This document shows, piece after piece, positions 36,207-45,264 of a DNA stretch of 64,000 nt. Every line of letters begins with the position of its first letter. The first letter of the stretch is position 1. The DNA comes from Psychroserpens mesophilus (GTDB taxonomy: Bacteria > Bacteroidota > Bacteroidia > Flavobacteriales > Flavobacteriaceae). The position numbers and the translations under genes were made by a program. Location: contig NZ_JXJP01000030.1 in the NCBI RefSeq assembly GCF_000826645.1, positions 1 to 64,000 of the forward strand, given 5' to 3'. A model generated the notes under the pieces. That model was not told the origin of the DNA. It saw only the letters and a list, made by a program, of their open reading frames with translations, and made no database searches.

Positions 36207-36233
36207 CCTGTAAGGTTTTTAAAACCTTGCAGG
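36207..36233. repeat. Palindromic repeat CCTG-TAAGG...CCTT-GCAGG
   Basis: CCTGTAAGGTTTT and AAAACCTTGCAGG form a near-perfect hairpin between the GNAT gene and hemF. It may be an interspersed repeat and can also act as a terminator for the GNAT gene. Confidence 0.65.
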
Positions 36234-36238
36234 ACGTT

Positions 36239-36775
36239 TTAGTCTTTATATAATTCGTATAACTCCATGTCTAAAGGTTGTTCACCAGTTGGAGTAAATG
36301 CATTTTTTAAGGTTTTTTGCCAATTGAAACTGTTGTTGATTGCGACGTTTATACTTGGCTGATTGTTTCTATGCGCTATGATTTGTAATCGTTCTAATCC
36401 TAACGTTTTAAAAGCATAAGTTGATAGTTTTTCAATGGCTTTTGACATGATTTTTTTACCGTTAAAGTTGTAATCGATGGCATAAGCAAATTCCCCTTGT
36501 TTAAAATTCCAATCTATATTTTTTAAGATAATTAATCCTACCAGCTTCCGAGTTTCAGAGTGTTTTAAAGTGAATACGAACAATTCTTTATTCTGAAACG
36601 ATTTTACGCGATTATCAACGTAGATTTTAGATAGTGTCGGATTTAAATTTTGCTCTAAGGTCTTTGGGAAATAACGTTTTAAACGATCAGTATTTGTAAT
36701 TACAAAGTCACAAATTTTCCACGCATCACCTTCATGAATGGGATTGATTTCGTAACCCTCAAATTGCGCTATCAT
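36239..36775 (-). CDS. GNAT family N-acetyltransferase (RimJ/RimL-like)
   Basis: 178 residues with the layout of RimJ/RimL-type protein or small-molecule acetyltransferases: GEFAYAIDYNFNGKKIMSKA is the acetyl-CoA pyrophosphate-loop region and LGLERLQIIAHRNNQPSINVA the C-terminal half. The substrate cannot be told. Its start overlaps the stop of the upstream EI24 gene by four bases, and hemF follows, so it probably belongs to the haem-region transcript. Confidence 0.85.
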   Translation of the reverse strand: MIAQFEGYEINPIHEGDAWKICDFVITNTDRLKRYFPKTLEQNLNPTLSKIYVDNRVKSFQNKELFVFTLKHSETRKLVGLIILKNIDWNFKQGEFAYAIDYNFNGKKIMSKAIEKLSTYAFKTLGLERLQIIAHRNNQPSINVAINNSFNWQKTLKNAFTPTGEQPLDMELYELYKD

Positions 36776-37542
36776 GGTGTTAGAATTTTGTGATCTAAAA
36801 AGCGATTTTCTTCTTTAAGAAGTTTAACTGTATTTATGGAAGATGCCGTCACACTCAATGGTAACACCAAAATTACTCCTAAAATGGGAATAAATAAAAA
36901 TAAGATGAATACAATTCCGTTTCCAATGGCAATACCTTTATGTTTTCTGAGAAATTGAATACTCTCACGATAATTTAAATGACGCTCTAAGGTGTAATCC
37001 ATATTACCAAAACCAGCATAATAGGCTTGAATTATGAACAGTAAAATTGTTGAAAAAATATTTACAATAGGAATGAACTTCAGTAATAAAATAGGAATTG
37101 TTATTAGGAGTTCTTTGATAAGGTTTCTCATATTTAATTTAACACCTCGCCAAAGTTGTTCATTAAAGGTTGTGTTTCTGTGATTATGTCTTTCAATACC
37201 AGTTAAGTGGTCTTCTATTTTTTCTGAAACAGGACTCATAAAAGGTGCAGATAATGCCAAAATAATGTGCTTATACAGAATTAAACCAATAATTAAAATG
37301 ACAATTCCACTAATAAATGAGAAAATTCCTTTTACCCAAGAATTATCTGCCCAATCAGGTAATATGCGCAGAATCAACTCACTAATATTATCCGATAAGC
37401 CGTAAGCCGTTAGAAAAATTAGTGTTGCAGTAACGATACTAATAACGATAGGAATGAAAAAAAAATTCCAAAGCCTTAGCCTTGATATTAATTTTAAAGC
37501 ACTTGAATATGCTTGTATGCCTTTTAATATATTTTTTATCAT
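36772..37542 (-). CDS. EI24-domain (CysZ-like) membrane protein
   Basis: 256 residues with four or more long hydrophobic segments (FFFIPIVISIVTATLIFLTAY, GIFSFISGIVILIIGLILY, ITIPILLLKFIPIVNIFSTILLF as parts, and IGNGIVFILFLFIPILGVILVLP in part). The pattern ALSAPFMSPVSEKIEDHL between helices two and three is typical of EI24/CysZ. CysZ transports sulfate in Proteobacteria; a sulfate role here is not supported by context, since the neighbours are haem genes. It is coupled to the GNAT gene. Confidence 0.82.
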   Translation of the reverse strand: MIKNILKGIQAYSSALKLISRLRLWNFFFIPIVISIVTATLIFLTAYGLSDNISELILRILPDWADNSWVKGIFSFISGIVILIIGLILYKHIILALSAPFMSPVSEKIEDHLTGIERHNHRNTTFNEQLWRGVKLNMRNLIKELLITIPILLLKFIPIVNIFSTILLFIIQAYYAGFGNMDYTLERHLNYRESIQFLRKHKGIAIGNGIVFILFLFIPILGVILVLPLSVTASSINTVKLLKEENRFLDHKILTP

Positions 37543-37611
37543 AACATACTTCCAACTAATTCAGTAATAGTTTTAATTTATAGAACTAAAATAATAAAAG
37601 TGTCGCAATTT

Positions 37612-37688
37612 TGCGTTAGCGATGGCGCAATTGTTGGAGCTCATCTTTGATAGCGACTTGCGTGAGCGCGACCCTTGTGGTAACGCCC
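37612..37688. repeat. Interspersed repeat, GCGTTAGCGAT...GTGGTAACGCCC type
   Basis: The sequence starts TTGCGTTAGCGATGGCGC and ends ACCCTTGTGGTAACGCCC, and is much more GC-rich than its surroundings. It resembles an intergenic repeat I recall from flavobacterial genomes. It lies between hemE and the EI24 gene. Only one copy is in the window, so the repeat nature rests on memory. Confidence 0.5.
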
Positions 37689-37695
37689 AAAATAA

Positions 37696-38721
37696 TTAAG
37701 TTTTGTATTCTTTTACAGCATCTATAAATGCTTTGGCGTTGTCTAAAGGAATATTTGGTAGAATTCCATGACCTAAATTTACAATATATTTATCTTTCCC
37801 AAATTCGTTAATCATTTGGTGTACCATTTTTTTGATTTCTGAAGGAGGAGAAAATAATCGTGTTGGATCAAAATTACCTTGTAAAGTAATGTTTCCACCA
37901 GTTAAATAACGCGCATTTCTTGCAGAACACGTCCAATCAACTCCCAAAGCAGAAGCACCAGATTTAGCCATTTCGCCAAGTGCAAACCAACAGCCTTTTC
38001 CAAACGCAATTACAGGAGCATCATCTTTTAGTGCATCTATAATTTGCTGAATGTATTGCCATGAAAATTCCTGATAATCTACAGGAGATAACATGCCTCC
38101 CCAAGAATCGAACACTTGCACAGCGTTACAACCTGCTTTTACTTTTTCTTTTAAATATGCAATTGTAGTATCTGTAATTTTTTGTAATAATTGATGTGCG
38201 GCAATTGGATTTGTAAAACAAAACTCTTTCGCTTTATCAAAGTTTTTCGAACCCTGCCCTTGTACACAATAGCATAAGATGGTCCAAGGTGAGCCAGCAA
38301 AACCAATTAAAGGGATGTCGTCATTTAATTTTTCTTTGGTCGCTTTAATCGCTTCATACACATAATTCAAAGCGTCTTTTACATCTGGAACAATCACATT
38401 ATCGACATCTTTTTGACTGCGAATAGGATTAGGTAAATACGGACCAAAATTGGGTTTCATTTGAACCTCAATGTTCATTGCTTGAGGAATTACTAAAATG
38501 TCACTAAACAAAATGGCAGCATCCATGCCGTAACGACGAATAGGTTGCACTGTAATTTCACTTGCTAATTCTGGAGTTTGACAACGTGTAAAGAAATCAT
38601 ATTTGGCTTTGATTTCCATAAACTCAGGAAGGTAACGACCTGCTTGGCGCATCATCCATACTGGCGGACGCTCAACAGTTTCTCCTTTTAATGCTCTTAA
38701 AAATAAATCGTTTTTTATCAT
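37696..38721 (-). CDS. hemE: Uroporphyrinogen decarboxylase
   Basis: HemE removes four carboxylates from uroporphyrinogen III to give coproporphyrinogen III. The 341-residue sequence has the N-terminal signature [31 protein letters not shown] with the catalytic Asp, [11 protein letters not shown], and the C-terminal [11 protein letters not shown]. All are canonical. The start follows two palindromic repeats that separate it from hemC-hemD. Confidence 0.97.
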   Translation of the reverse strand: MIKNDLFLRALKGETVERPPVWMMRQAGRYLPEFMEIKAKYDFFTRCQTPELASEITVQPIRRYGMDAAILFSDILVIPQAMNIEVQMKPNFGPYLPNPIRSQKDVDNVIVPDVKDALNYVYEAIKATKEKLNDDIPLIGFAGSPWTILCYCVQGQGSKNFDKAKEFCFTNPIAAHQLLQKITDTTIAYLKEKVKAGCNAVQVFDSWGGMLSPVDYQEFSWQYIQQIIDALKDDAPVIAFGKGCWFALGEMAKSGASALGVDWTCSARNARYLTGGNITLQGNFDPTRLFSPPSEIKKMVHQMINEFGKDKYIVNLGHGILPNIPLDNAKAFIDAVKEYKT

Positions 38722-38730
38722 GTTTTTGTT

Positions 38731-38750
38731 ATTCCTGCGAAGGCAGGAAT
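38731..38750. repeat. Palindrome ATTCCTGC-GAAG-GCAGGAAT
   Basis: A perfect 8-bp stem with a 4-base loop, directly upstream of hemE. Other copies are at 62103 and 62230. Confidence 0.8.
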
Positions 38751-38776
38751 CTTATTCATTTAACTTTTATTTGAAT

Positions 38777-38840
38777 AGGTCTCGACTGCGCTCGACCAGA
38801 GAGCGTTTTGTCTCCTCGAGTGCAGTCGAGAGGTCTTTTT
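38777..38840. repeat. Palindromic repeat (GAGCGCAGTCGA family) after hemC-hemD
   Basis: AGGTCTCGACTGCGCTCGACC and CCTCGAGTGCAGTCGAGAGG form the arms, separated by about 17 bases, followed by TCTTTTTTT. It ends one base before the hemC-hemD stop codon and can form a hairpin on either strand. Confidence 0.75.
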
Positions 38841-40421
38841 TTATTCAAAATGTTCATTCACCAAATCAATCACACTTTCAACAGTTGGCATTTTAGCAAT
38901 GCGTACATCGTCAAAATGTTTTCGCGCTTCTTTGGCTGTAGTTTCTCCAATACAGAAGGCAATCATACCTTCAGATGCTACATTTTCTTGTTTATAACTT
39001 TGAACTGTCGACGGACTGTAAAACATAATACCTTTTATGGCATCATCAATTTTTACAGCATCGTATTTGGTTTCGTAAGCTATAATTTCGTTGACTTCAA
39101 TGTTATTTTTATTTAAAATAGTTGGTAATTCATCCAAACGAATATCACTACAAAAATAAGTAACTTCAGTACCTTCGATATATTCAACTAAGTATTCAGC
39201 TAAAGCTTTAGCATTGTTTTCGGTGTGTTTTACTGTTCCAATTTTGCGTTCTACGAGACGTTTAGTTCTTCGTCCAACACAATAGATGTTTTCGAACTGA
39301 AGTTCTTGTGGTGCAAAATTCATTAGTAAAGCTTCAACTGCATTTTTGCTGGTAATGACAACGTTTTTAGGCAATGGGCGCAATACCTTTGGTGTCATTC
39401 GGTTTAAGCTAATTTTTATAAAATCTGAACTTTCTGAGACCACCTTATCGTGAAACATTTGCTTCTGGTCATCGGTTAAAGTTTTGGTTGAAAAAACATT
39501 TACATCTTGAGATGACTTTTTTAGATTGTCCATTAAACGCTTTCCACCACGTTCAATAATATAATCTGCACAGAATTGTGCGAGTTCATCATGTTTTTCA
39601 AGAGGCATTGTACGTTGTACTTCAATCTTTTTGCTTCCGTCAAGACTCAAAAGCACACCTTGCATGTGTATTTCTTCATCTTTAACAAAGGCTAAAGCAC
39701 CAATTGGAGCAGAACATCCACCTTCTAAAAGATTTAAAAATTTGCGCTCTACAGATGTTGCAATTTCAGTGTCTTTATGATTAATTTCAGCACAAATAGC
39801 GAGTGTTTCCTCGTCATTTTCTAAAGCTGTAATCATAACAGCACCTTGAGCAGGTGCAGGAATCATCCATTCGAGATTAAAACTGTCTTCAGGCTTCATA
39901 TTCAGTCGCCCTAAACCAGCAGCTGCAAAAATGGCACCATTCCAGTCATTATCTTCCAGCTTTTGTAGTCTAGAATTCACATTACCACGCAACCCAACGA
40001 TAGTGTGTGTTGGGTAGCGGTTGAGCCATTGCGCTCTTCGTCTTAAACTTCCAGTTGCTATAACAGCATCTCGCTGAGATAAAAACTCTTCATTATTTTT
40101 AAACACCAGACAATCTCTTACGTTTCCACGTTTGATAACGGCTGCTTGAACGATACCCTTTGGAAGCAGTGTTGGTACATCTTTTAAAGAATGAACAGCA
40201 ATGTCAATATCACCATTAAGCATTGCGATATCGAGCGTTTTTGTGAATACTCCTGTGATTCCTAATTCGTAAATGGGTTTGTCTAACATCAAATCTCCAG
40301 TGGATTTAACCGGAATTAATTGAGTTTTATAACCTAAATGTTCGAGTTGACTTTGTACGGTTTTGGCTTGCCATAGCGCAAGTTCGCTATCACGAGTTCC
40401 AATTCTTATAAGTTTAGACAT
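38841..40421 (-). CDS. hemCD: Hydroxymethylbilane synthase / uroporphyrinogen-III synthase fusion
   Basis: A 526-residue two-domain enzyme for two successive steps, porphobilinogen to hydroxymethylbilane and then ring closure to uroporphyrinogen III. Residues 1-300 are HemC: IGTRDSELALWQAK, VHSLKDVPT, GSLRRRAQW, VGLRGNVNSRLQKL and the dipyrromethane cofactor Cys236 in EGGCSAPIGA. Residues from about 310 on fit HemD (VVITSKNAVEALL, IYCVGRRTKRLVE, YSPSTVQSY, FCIGETTAKEARKHF). There is no stop or frameshift between them. The gene overlaps hemA by eight bases. Confidence 0.95.
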   Translation of the reverse strand: MSKLIRIGTRDSELALWQAKTVQSQLEHLGYKTQLIPVKSTGDLMLDKPIYELGITGVFTKTLDIAMLNGDIDIAVHSLKDVPTLLPKGIVQAAVIKRGNVRDCLVFKNNEEFLSQRDAVIATGSLRRRAQWLNRYPTHTIVGLRGNVNSRLQKLEDNDWNGAIFAAAGLGRLNMKPEDSFNLEWMIPAPAQGAVMITALENDEETLAICAEINHKDTEIATSVERKFLNLLEGGCSAPIGALAFVKDEEIHMQGVLLSLDGSKKIEVQRTMPLEKHDELAQFCADYIIERGGKRLMDNLKKSSQDVNVFSTKTLTDDQKQMFHDKVVSESSDFIKISLNRMTPKVLRPLPKNVVITSKNAVEALLMNFAPQELQFENIYCVGRRTKRLVERKIGTVKHTENNAKALAEYLVEYIEGTEVTYFCSDIRLDELPTILNKNNIEVNEIIAYETKYDAVKIDDAIKGIMFYSPSTVQSYKQENVASEGMIAFCIGETTAKEARKHFDDVRIAKMPTVESVIDLVNEHFE

Positions 40422-41676
40422 TGTCTGAGGTTGCTTCTAATTGAAACACTTTTTTTATGAGTTCAAGGCTGTCGTCGGTAGATACATCATCGCCTTTTAA
40501 ATGATGTGCAAAGTGATTTGTTATTTTTTGAATGATATTATTACTAATCACTTCGGCTTGAGCTTCATTAAAGTCAGCCATTTTTTTACGTTGCGTATCT
40601 AGTTCTGCCGAAGCAAAATCGGTAAGCTTATGTTTTAATGCCTTGATTGTAGGGGCAAATTTTCGAGTAGCTAGCCATGCATTAAAATCAGATTTGATAT
40701 CTTCAATAATAGCTTCAGCCACTGGAATGTGTTCTTTTCTTCGTTCTAAAGTTTCATCAGTGATTTGTGATAAATCATCTAAATGTACTAACGTTACATG
40801 CTCCAAATCGGTAACATTATCATTAACGTTTTTTGGAATAGATAAATCTAAAATCAATAAGGGTTTTGTAGTTTGAATGCAATGCTTATCTACTGTCGGG
40901 TTTTGAGCGCCAGTAGCTACAATTAAAATATCTGAGGTATTTATTTCCTCCTGAAGATTGGCGTAATCTTTAACCAGTAAATTAAATTTTCCTGCAACAG
41001 CTTCAGCTTTATCTTTGGTTCTGTTTATTAATGTGATGTGCTCATTCTTGGTATGTTTTACTAAATTTTCACAAGTGTTTCTTCCTATTTTACCAGTTCC
41101 GAAGAGTAAAATATTTTTATCTGATACGTTTTCAATCTCATTCATGATGTACTGTACAGAAGCAAAAGATACTGAAGTAGCTCCAGATGAAATATTAGTT
41201 TCAGTTTTAATACGTTTAGATGCTTGTATTACAGCATTTACCAAACGTTCGAAAAACGGATTGAATAAGCCATATGATTTTGATAATCTTGCACTGACTT
41301 TTAATTGACTGATGATTTCGAAATCACCAAGAATCTGGCTATCTAAGCCAGAACCTACGCGAAACATATGAGAAATGGCATCTCTATTTTTATATACGTA
41401 AGCTACTTTTTGAAATTCTTCAACAGTTCCTATGGTGTTATCACACAGCAATTGTATCAATTGAAAAGGATGTTCTGCAAAACCGTAAATTTCAGTTCTG
41501 TTGCATGTTGAAGTGACAATAAGACTTTCAATGCCATTTTGTTGCGCTTGTTCTAAAACATTCCGTTTGGAAGATTCATCTAAACTAAAATGACCACGCA
41601 CTTCGGCATCTGCTTTTTTATAGCTCAACCCAATCGCATAAAATGTTGTGCCTCTCGACATATTGTAGTGCTCCAT
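40414..41676 (-). CDS. hemA: Glutamyl-tRNA reductase
   Basis: HemA reduces Glu-tRNA to glutamate-1-semialdehyde with NADPH, the committed step of the C5 haem pathway. The 420 residues include catalytic Cys58 in TSTCNRTEIYG, GLDSQILGDFEIISQLK, the Rossmann loop LFGTGKIGRNTCENL and NRTKDKAEAVAGKF, and the C-terminal dimerisation helices. An internal ATG at codon 6 is an alternative start. It is the first gene of the leftward haem group. HemL, the next enzyme, is not in the window. Confidence 0.97.
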   Translation of the reverse strand: MEHYNMSRGTTFYAIGLSYKKADAEVRGHFSLDESSKRNVLEQAQQNGIESLIVTSTCNRTEIYGFAEHPFQLIQLLCDNTIGTVEEFQKVAYVYKNRDAISHMFRVGSGLDSQILGDFEIISQLKVSARLSKSYGLFNPFFERLVNAVIQASKRIKTETNISSGATSVSFASVQYIMNEIENVSDKNILLFGTGKIGRNTCENLVKHTKNEHITLINRTKDKAEAVAGKFNLLVKDYANLQEEINTSDILIVATGAQNPTVDKHCIQTTKPLLILDLSIPKNVNDNVTDLEHVTLVHLDDLSQITDETLERRKEHIPVAEAIIEDIKSDFNAWLATRKFAPTIKALKHKLTDFASAELDTQRKKMADFNEAQAEVISNNIIQKITNHFAHHLKGDDVSTDDSLELIKKVFQLEATSDNV

Positions 41677-41699
41677 ACCTGATTTGGAAATTACATGAA

Positions 41700-41731
41700 C
41701 AAAAATAAAAAGCTTACCAGAATAAAAACAA
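41700..41731 (-). promoter_or_regulatory. Putative hemA promoter
   Basis: Read on the minus strand, TTG at 41731-41729, 21 bases, then TATTTTTG at 41707-41700, a full TAnnTTTG match 23 bases from the hemA ATG. Confidence 0.6.
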
Positions 41732-41801
41732 CGCTAGAAGAACTTTTAGTATCGTTTGTGGTTTTTTATGGTTATTTCTTAAAATAACATGATAAATGTC
41801 A

Positions 41802-41809
41802 TATTTTTG
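41802..41809 (+). promoter_or_regulatory. Putative -7 element for the AraC gene
   Basis: TATTTTTG matches TAnnTTTG 36 bases upstream of the ATG. A TTG partner is not clear (TTA at a 20-base spacing). Together with the hemA promoter it makes a divergent control region of about 170 bases. Confidence 0.45.
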
Positions 41810-41845
41810 TAGTGAAATCAACGCTTTAAAACGCTTTAGTTTAGA

Positions 41846-42766
41846 ATGAATCTAAATAACAATAAAAATAATTCTGATTTTAATGACTCGAAAAATATCG
41901 CTAGAGGTTCTTTTAAAGAAACTAAATTAGATGATGGCTTTTTTGTTTTAACCTATCAAAATGAATCTCATACGATTCAAATTGTTGAACGTGAGATTGA
42001 TAGTCGGTTTATTCAGTTTCACTTTTGTGTTAAAGGATCGAGTGAGTTTATCTTTAATAATGGTAATTACCGTTTAAAAATAGAGGAAGAAAACTCATTG
42101 TTGCTTTACAATCCGCAACGTGATTTACCAATCCATCTTGAAGTTAATCCCAACTCCTGGTTGGTGTCAGTACTAGTCTCAATCAAAAAATTTCATGGGT
42201 TATTCTCACAAGAAGCCGATTATATCAGCTTTTTAAGTGATGATAATAAAGATAAAAAGTATTATAAAGATGGAAAAATTTCTCCATCAATGGCTATCGC
42301 TTTGAATCAAATCATTAATTATAATTTAAACAGTATTATTAAAAGTATTTATTTCAAAGGAAAAGCTTTAGAGCTCTTGAGTTTATATTTCAATAGAAGT
42401 GAAGATGCCGATATTGAGCAATGTCCTTTTTTAGTTGATGAAACCAATGTGATTAAAATTAGAAAAGCTAAAGATATTATCATTTCCCGAATGGCAGAAC
42501 CTCCAACATTACAAGAGCTTTCAGATGAAATTGGTTTGAGTCTAAAAAAACTTAAAGAAGGTTTTAAACAAATCTATGGAGACTCAGTTTTCAGTTTCTT
42601 ATTTGACTATAAAATGGAAGTTGCCAGAAAGTTGTTAGAATCAGGTGATCACAATGTAAATGAAGTCGGGCTCAAAGTTGGTTACAGCACATCAAGTCAT
42701 TTTATTTCAGCCTTTAAGAAGAAATACGGAACAACACCAAAGAAATATTTGATGTCACTGAGTTAA
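41846..42766 (+). CDS. AraC-family regulator, PchR-like, next to haem genes
   Basis: A 306-residue transcription factor with an N-terminal ligand-binding region (about 1-190) and a C-terminal pair of helix-turn-helix motifs (LQELSDEIGLSLKKLKEGFK; NVNEVGLKVGYSTSSHF). The C-terminal sequence resembles PchR-type activators, which sense iron-siderophore complexes. It is divergent from hemA and 55 bases upstream of hemH, so control of haem synthesis or iron supply is a reasonable inference. The ligand is unknown. Confidence 0.88.
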   Translation: MNLNNNKNNSDFNDSKNIARGSFKETKLDDGFFVLTYQNESHTIQIVEREIDSRFIQFHFCVKGSSEFIFNNGNYRLKIEEENSLLLYNPQRDLPIHLEVNPNSWLVSVLVSIKKFHGLFSQEADYISFLSDDNKDKKYYKDGKISPSMAIALNQIINYNLNSIIKSIYFKGKALELLSLYFNRSEDADIEQCPFLVDETNVIKIRKAKDIIISRMAEPPTLQELSDEIGLSLKKLKEGFKQIYGDSVFSFLFDYKMEVARKLLESGDHNVNEVGLKVGYSTSSHFISAFKKKYGTTPKKYLMSLS

Positions 42767-42778
42767 AAAATACTGTCG

Positions 42779-42786
42779 TATTTTTG
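42779..42786 (+). promoter_or_regulatory. Putative -7 element for hemH
   Basis: TATTTTTG, a full -7 match, lies 36 bases before the hemH ATG and just after the AraC stop. No TTG is found at a standard spacing, so an activator may be needed or the match may be chance. Confidence 0.35.
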
Positions 42787-42821
42787 TATTATAAAAATTG
42801 CTAAAAAAGAAATATAAAACC

Positions 42822-43865
42822 ATGAAAGGAGTTTTACTTGTCAATTTAGGGTCTCCAGATTCACCAGAGCCTAAAGATGTTAAAAAGTATTTAGGTGAGT
42901 TTTTAATGGATGAACGCGTCATTGATGTGCCACTTTGGGCAAGAAATTTACTTGTAAAAGGGATAATTTTAAATACTCGTCCGAAAGCGTCAGCTAAAGC
43001 TTATCAAAAAATATGGTGGGACGAAGGGTCTCCATTAATTGTACTTTCAGAACGACTTCAGCAAAAGATTCAAAAAAATGTAGAATTTCCTGTTGCGTTA
43101 GCTATGCGTTATGGAAGTATGACCATTAAAAAAGGACTTCAAGAATTGGTAGATAAAGGCGTTGATGAGGTGTTTTTAATTCCGTTATATCCTCAGTATG
43201 CCATGGCTACAACCGAAACTATTTTGGTCTTAGCTGAAGAGATAAGAAAAGAACATTTCCCAAATATTTCTATTCAGGATTTAAAACCATTTTATAACAA
43301 TCAGGATTATATAAAAGTTTTATCAAATTCTATTGCTAAACATTTAGAGGGGAAAGATTATGAACATCTATTGTTTTCTTATCATGGTGTTCCAGAACGT
43401 CATATCAGAAAAAGTGATATTACAAAATCACATTGTAAGCCCAGCGATAAAATAGATTGTGTTTGCTGTAAAACACCATCGCCAGCACATGAGTTTTGTT
43501 ACAAGCATCAATGTAAAGAAGTGACTCGATTAGTTGGTGAAGCTTTAAACCTTAAAGCCGGAACATTTTCAACCTCTTTCCAATCACGTTTAGGTTTTGA
43601 TCCATGGTTACAGCCATATACAGACAGAACAATTGAACGATTAGGAAAAGAGGGCATCAAAAAAATGGCCATTGTAACGCCAGCGTTTGTGAGTGATTGT
43701 TTAGAAACACTTGAAGAAATTGCTATGGAAGGTGAAGAGATTTTTCACGAAATGGGAGGACAAGATTTTACGACTATCCCTTGCTTAAATGATGATAACG
43801 AATTTGTCGACATATTATCAAACTGGATTAATGAATGGGCTATATCTGAAACCGTTTCAGTATAA
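42822..43865 (+). CDS. hemH: Ferrochelatase
   Basis: HemH inserts Fe2+ into protoporphyrin IX. The start is ATG 42822 (MKGVLLVNLGSPDSPEP); an upstream in-frame TTG at 42798 is not needed. Core motifs are present: LLFSYHGVPERHI with the metal-site His, STSFQSRLGFDPWLQPYT, and VVTPAFVSDCLETLEEI-like VTPAFVSDCLETLEEI with the second-site Glu. A Cys-rich insertion (HCKPS, DCVCC, EFCY, HQC) follows the first motif and might bind metal or an Fe-S cluster. The stop overlaps the MATE start (TAATG). Confidence 0.96.
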   Translation: MKGVLLVNLGSPDSPEPKDVKKYLGEFLMDERVIDVPLWARNLLVKGIILNTRPKASAKAYQKIWWDEGSPLIVLSERLQQKIQKNVEFPVALAMRYGSMTIKKGLQELVDKGVDEVFLIPLYPQYAMATTETILVLAEEIRKEHFPNISIQDLKPFYNNQDYIKVLSNSIAKHLEGKDYEHLLFSYHGVPERHIRKSDITKSHCKPSDKIDCVCCKTPSPAHEFCYKHQCKEVTRLVGEALNLKAGTFSTSFQSRLGFDPWLQPYTDRTIERLGKEGIKKMAIVTPAFVSDCLETLEEIAMEGEEIFHEMGGQDFTTIPCLNDDNEFVDILSNWINEWAISETVSV

Positions 43866-45217
43866 TGGCAAAAATAGCTTCAAAAGATTTAGGAACGCAG
43901 CCGATCGGTAAATTATTGATTAAGCAAGCAGTTCCTGCGTCTATTGGAATCTTAGTGATGTCACTGAACATTCTAGTCGATACTATTTTCGTTGGTCAAT
44001 GGATTGGCTCAACTGCCATTGCCGCCATTAATGTCGTACTTCCCGTGTCTTTTTTTATTGCAGCTTTAGGAATGAGTATTGGCGTTGGAGGTTCTTCAAT
44101 TATTTCAAGAGCATTAGGCGCGAATAATGCAGCCAAAGCTTTACAAACCTTTGGGAATCAAATCACACTCACACTTCTATTTACGGTACTATTAATTATT
44201 CCTGGACTTTTATTTGTAAATGATATTATTCCAGTGTTTGGAGGTAAAGGTGCCATTTTTGAACCAGCTAAAATCTATTATACCATTGTGCTTTATGGAA
44301 TTCCATTCTTAGCACTGTGTATGATGGGTAATACGGTTATTAGAGCTGAAGGAAAACCGAAATTTGCGATGTATGCTATGATGATTCCGTCGGTTGGGAA
44401 CTTAATTTTAGATTATGTGTTTATCAATATGATGGATCTAGGCATGGCAGGAGCTGCTTGGGCTTCTACAGCTTCATATTTACTTTGTTTTTTGTTTATT
44501 CTTTGGTATTTCTTGTCGAAAAATTCAGAATTGAAACTCAATAAATGTCAGTTTCATTTAAAACTTCCAATTGTAAAAGAAATTGGATCTCTGGGATTTG
44601 TAACACTATCAAGACAAGCTGTGGTAAGCATCACGTATTTATTTATGAATAATATTTTATACGATTTAGGAGGAGAAACCTCTGTAACGGCTTATGCCAT
44701 TGTTGGACGAATGTTGATGTTTGCATTATTTCCTGTTTTCGGAATTACGCAAGGATTTTTGCCTATTGCAGGATATAATTATGGCGCCAATCAGTATGAT
44801 CGTGTAAAGCAGGCCATAGCAACTGCTCTGAAATATGCGGCAGCTTTAGCCACTTTAGTATTTATTATGTTGATGCTTTTTCCTGAAGAAATTACCAGAC
44901 TTTTTACAACTGATGCCGAGGTTATTAAGGAAACACCTTCAGCAATGCGTTGGGTTTTTGCTGCGACACCAATCATTGCCATTCAGCTTATTGGAGCAGC
45001 TTATTTTCAGGCTGTTGGAAAAGCTATTCCAGCATTATTATTAACTCTAACACGTCAAGGTTTTTTCTTTATCCCGTTAATTTTTATACTTCCTAAGTTC
45101 TATGGCGAACTTGGTGTGTGGATGTCTTTTCCTATTTCAGATGTATTATCAACTATTGTCACAGCCTTATTTTTAAATCGAGAAGTGAAGTTAAAATTGA
45201 GTAAGACAACTGCATAA
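43865..45217 (+). CDS. MATE family efflux transporter
   Basis: A 450-residue protein with about 12 membrane helices in two related halves: VPASIGILVMSLNILVDTIF opens the first, and FVTLSRQAVVSITYLFMNNI opens the second. The MATE pattern ends the first half with MIPSVGNLILDYVFI. MATE proteins export cationic compounds in exchange for H+ or Na+. The ATG overlaps the hemH stop by one base, so it is co-translated with ferrochelatase. Porphyrin or haem efflux would fit this position, but the substrate is not visible in the sequence. Confidence 0.92.
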   Translation: MAKIASKDLGTQPIGKLLIKQAVPASIGILVMSLNILVDTIFVGQWIGSTAIAAINVVLPVSFFIAALGMSIGVGGSSIISRALGANNAAKALQTFGNQITLTLLFTVLLIIPGLLFVNDIIPVFGGKGAIFEPAKIYYTIVLYGIPFLALCMMGNTVIRAEGKPKFAMYAMMIPSVGNLILDYVFINMMDLGMAGAAWASTASYLLCFLFILWYFLSKNSELKLNKCQFHLKLPIVKEIGSLGFVTLSRQAVVSITYLFMNNILYDLGGETSVTAYAIVGRMLMFALFPVFGITQGFLPIAGYNYGANQYDRVKQAIATALKYAAALATLVFIMLMLFPEEITRLFTTDAEVIKETPSAMRWVFAATPIIAIQLIGAAYFQAVGKAIPALLLTLTRQGFFFIPLIFILPKFYGELGVWMSFPISDVLSTIVTALFLNREVKLKLSKTTA

Positions 45218-45264
45218 TATTTTTTTATGCTTATTTTTATCCAACTAACAAACCCATGCTAATA

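Noticed and set aside
37600-37695. Possible tRNA or small RNA in the GC-richer gap before hemE
   Set aside because: No cloverleaf, anticodon arm or CCA end could be drawn; the sequence fits an interspersed repeat better.
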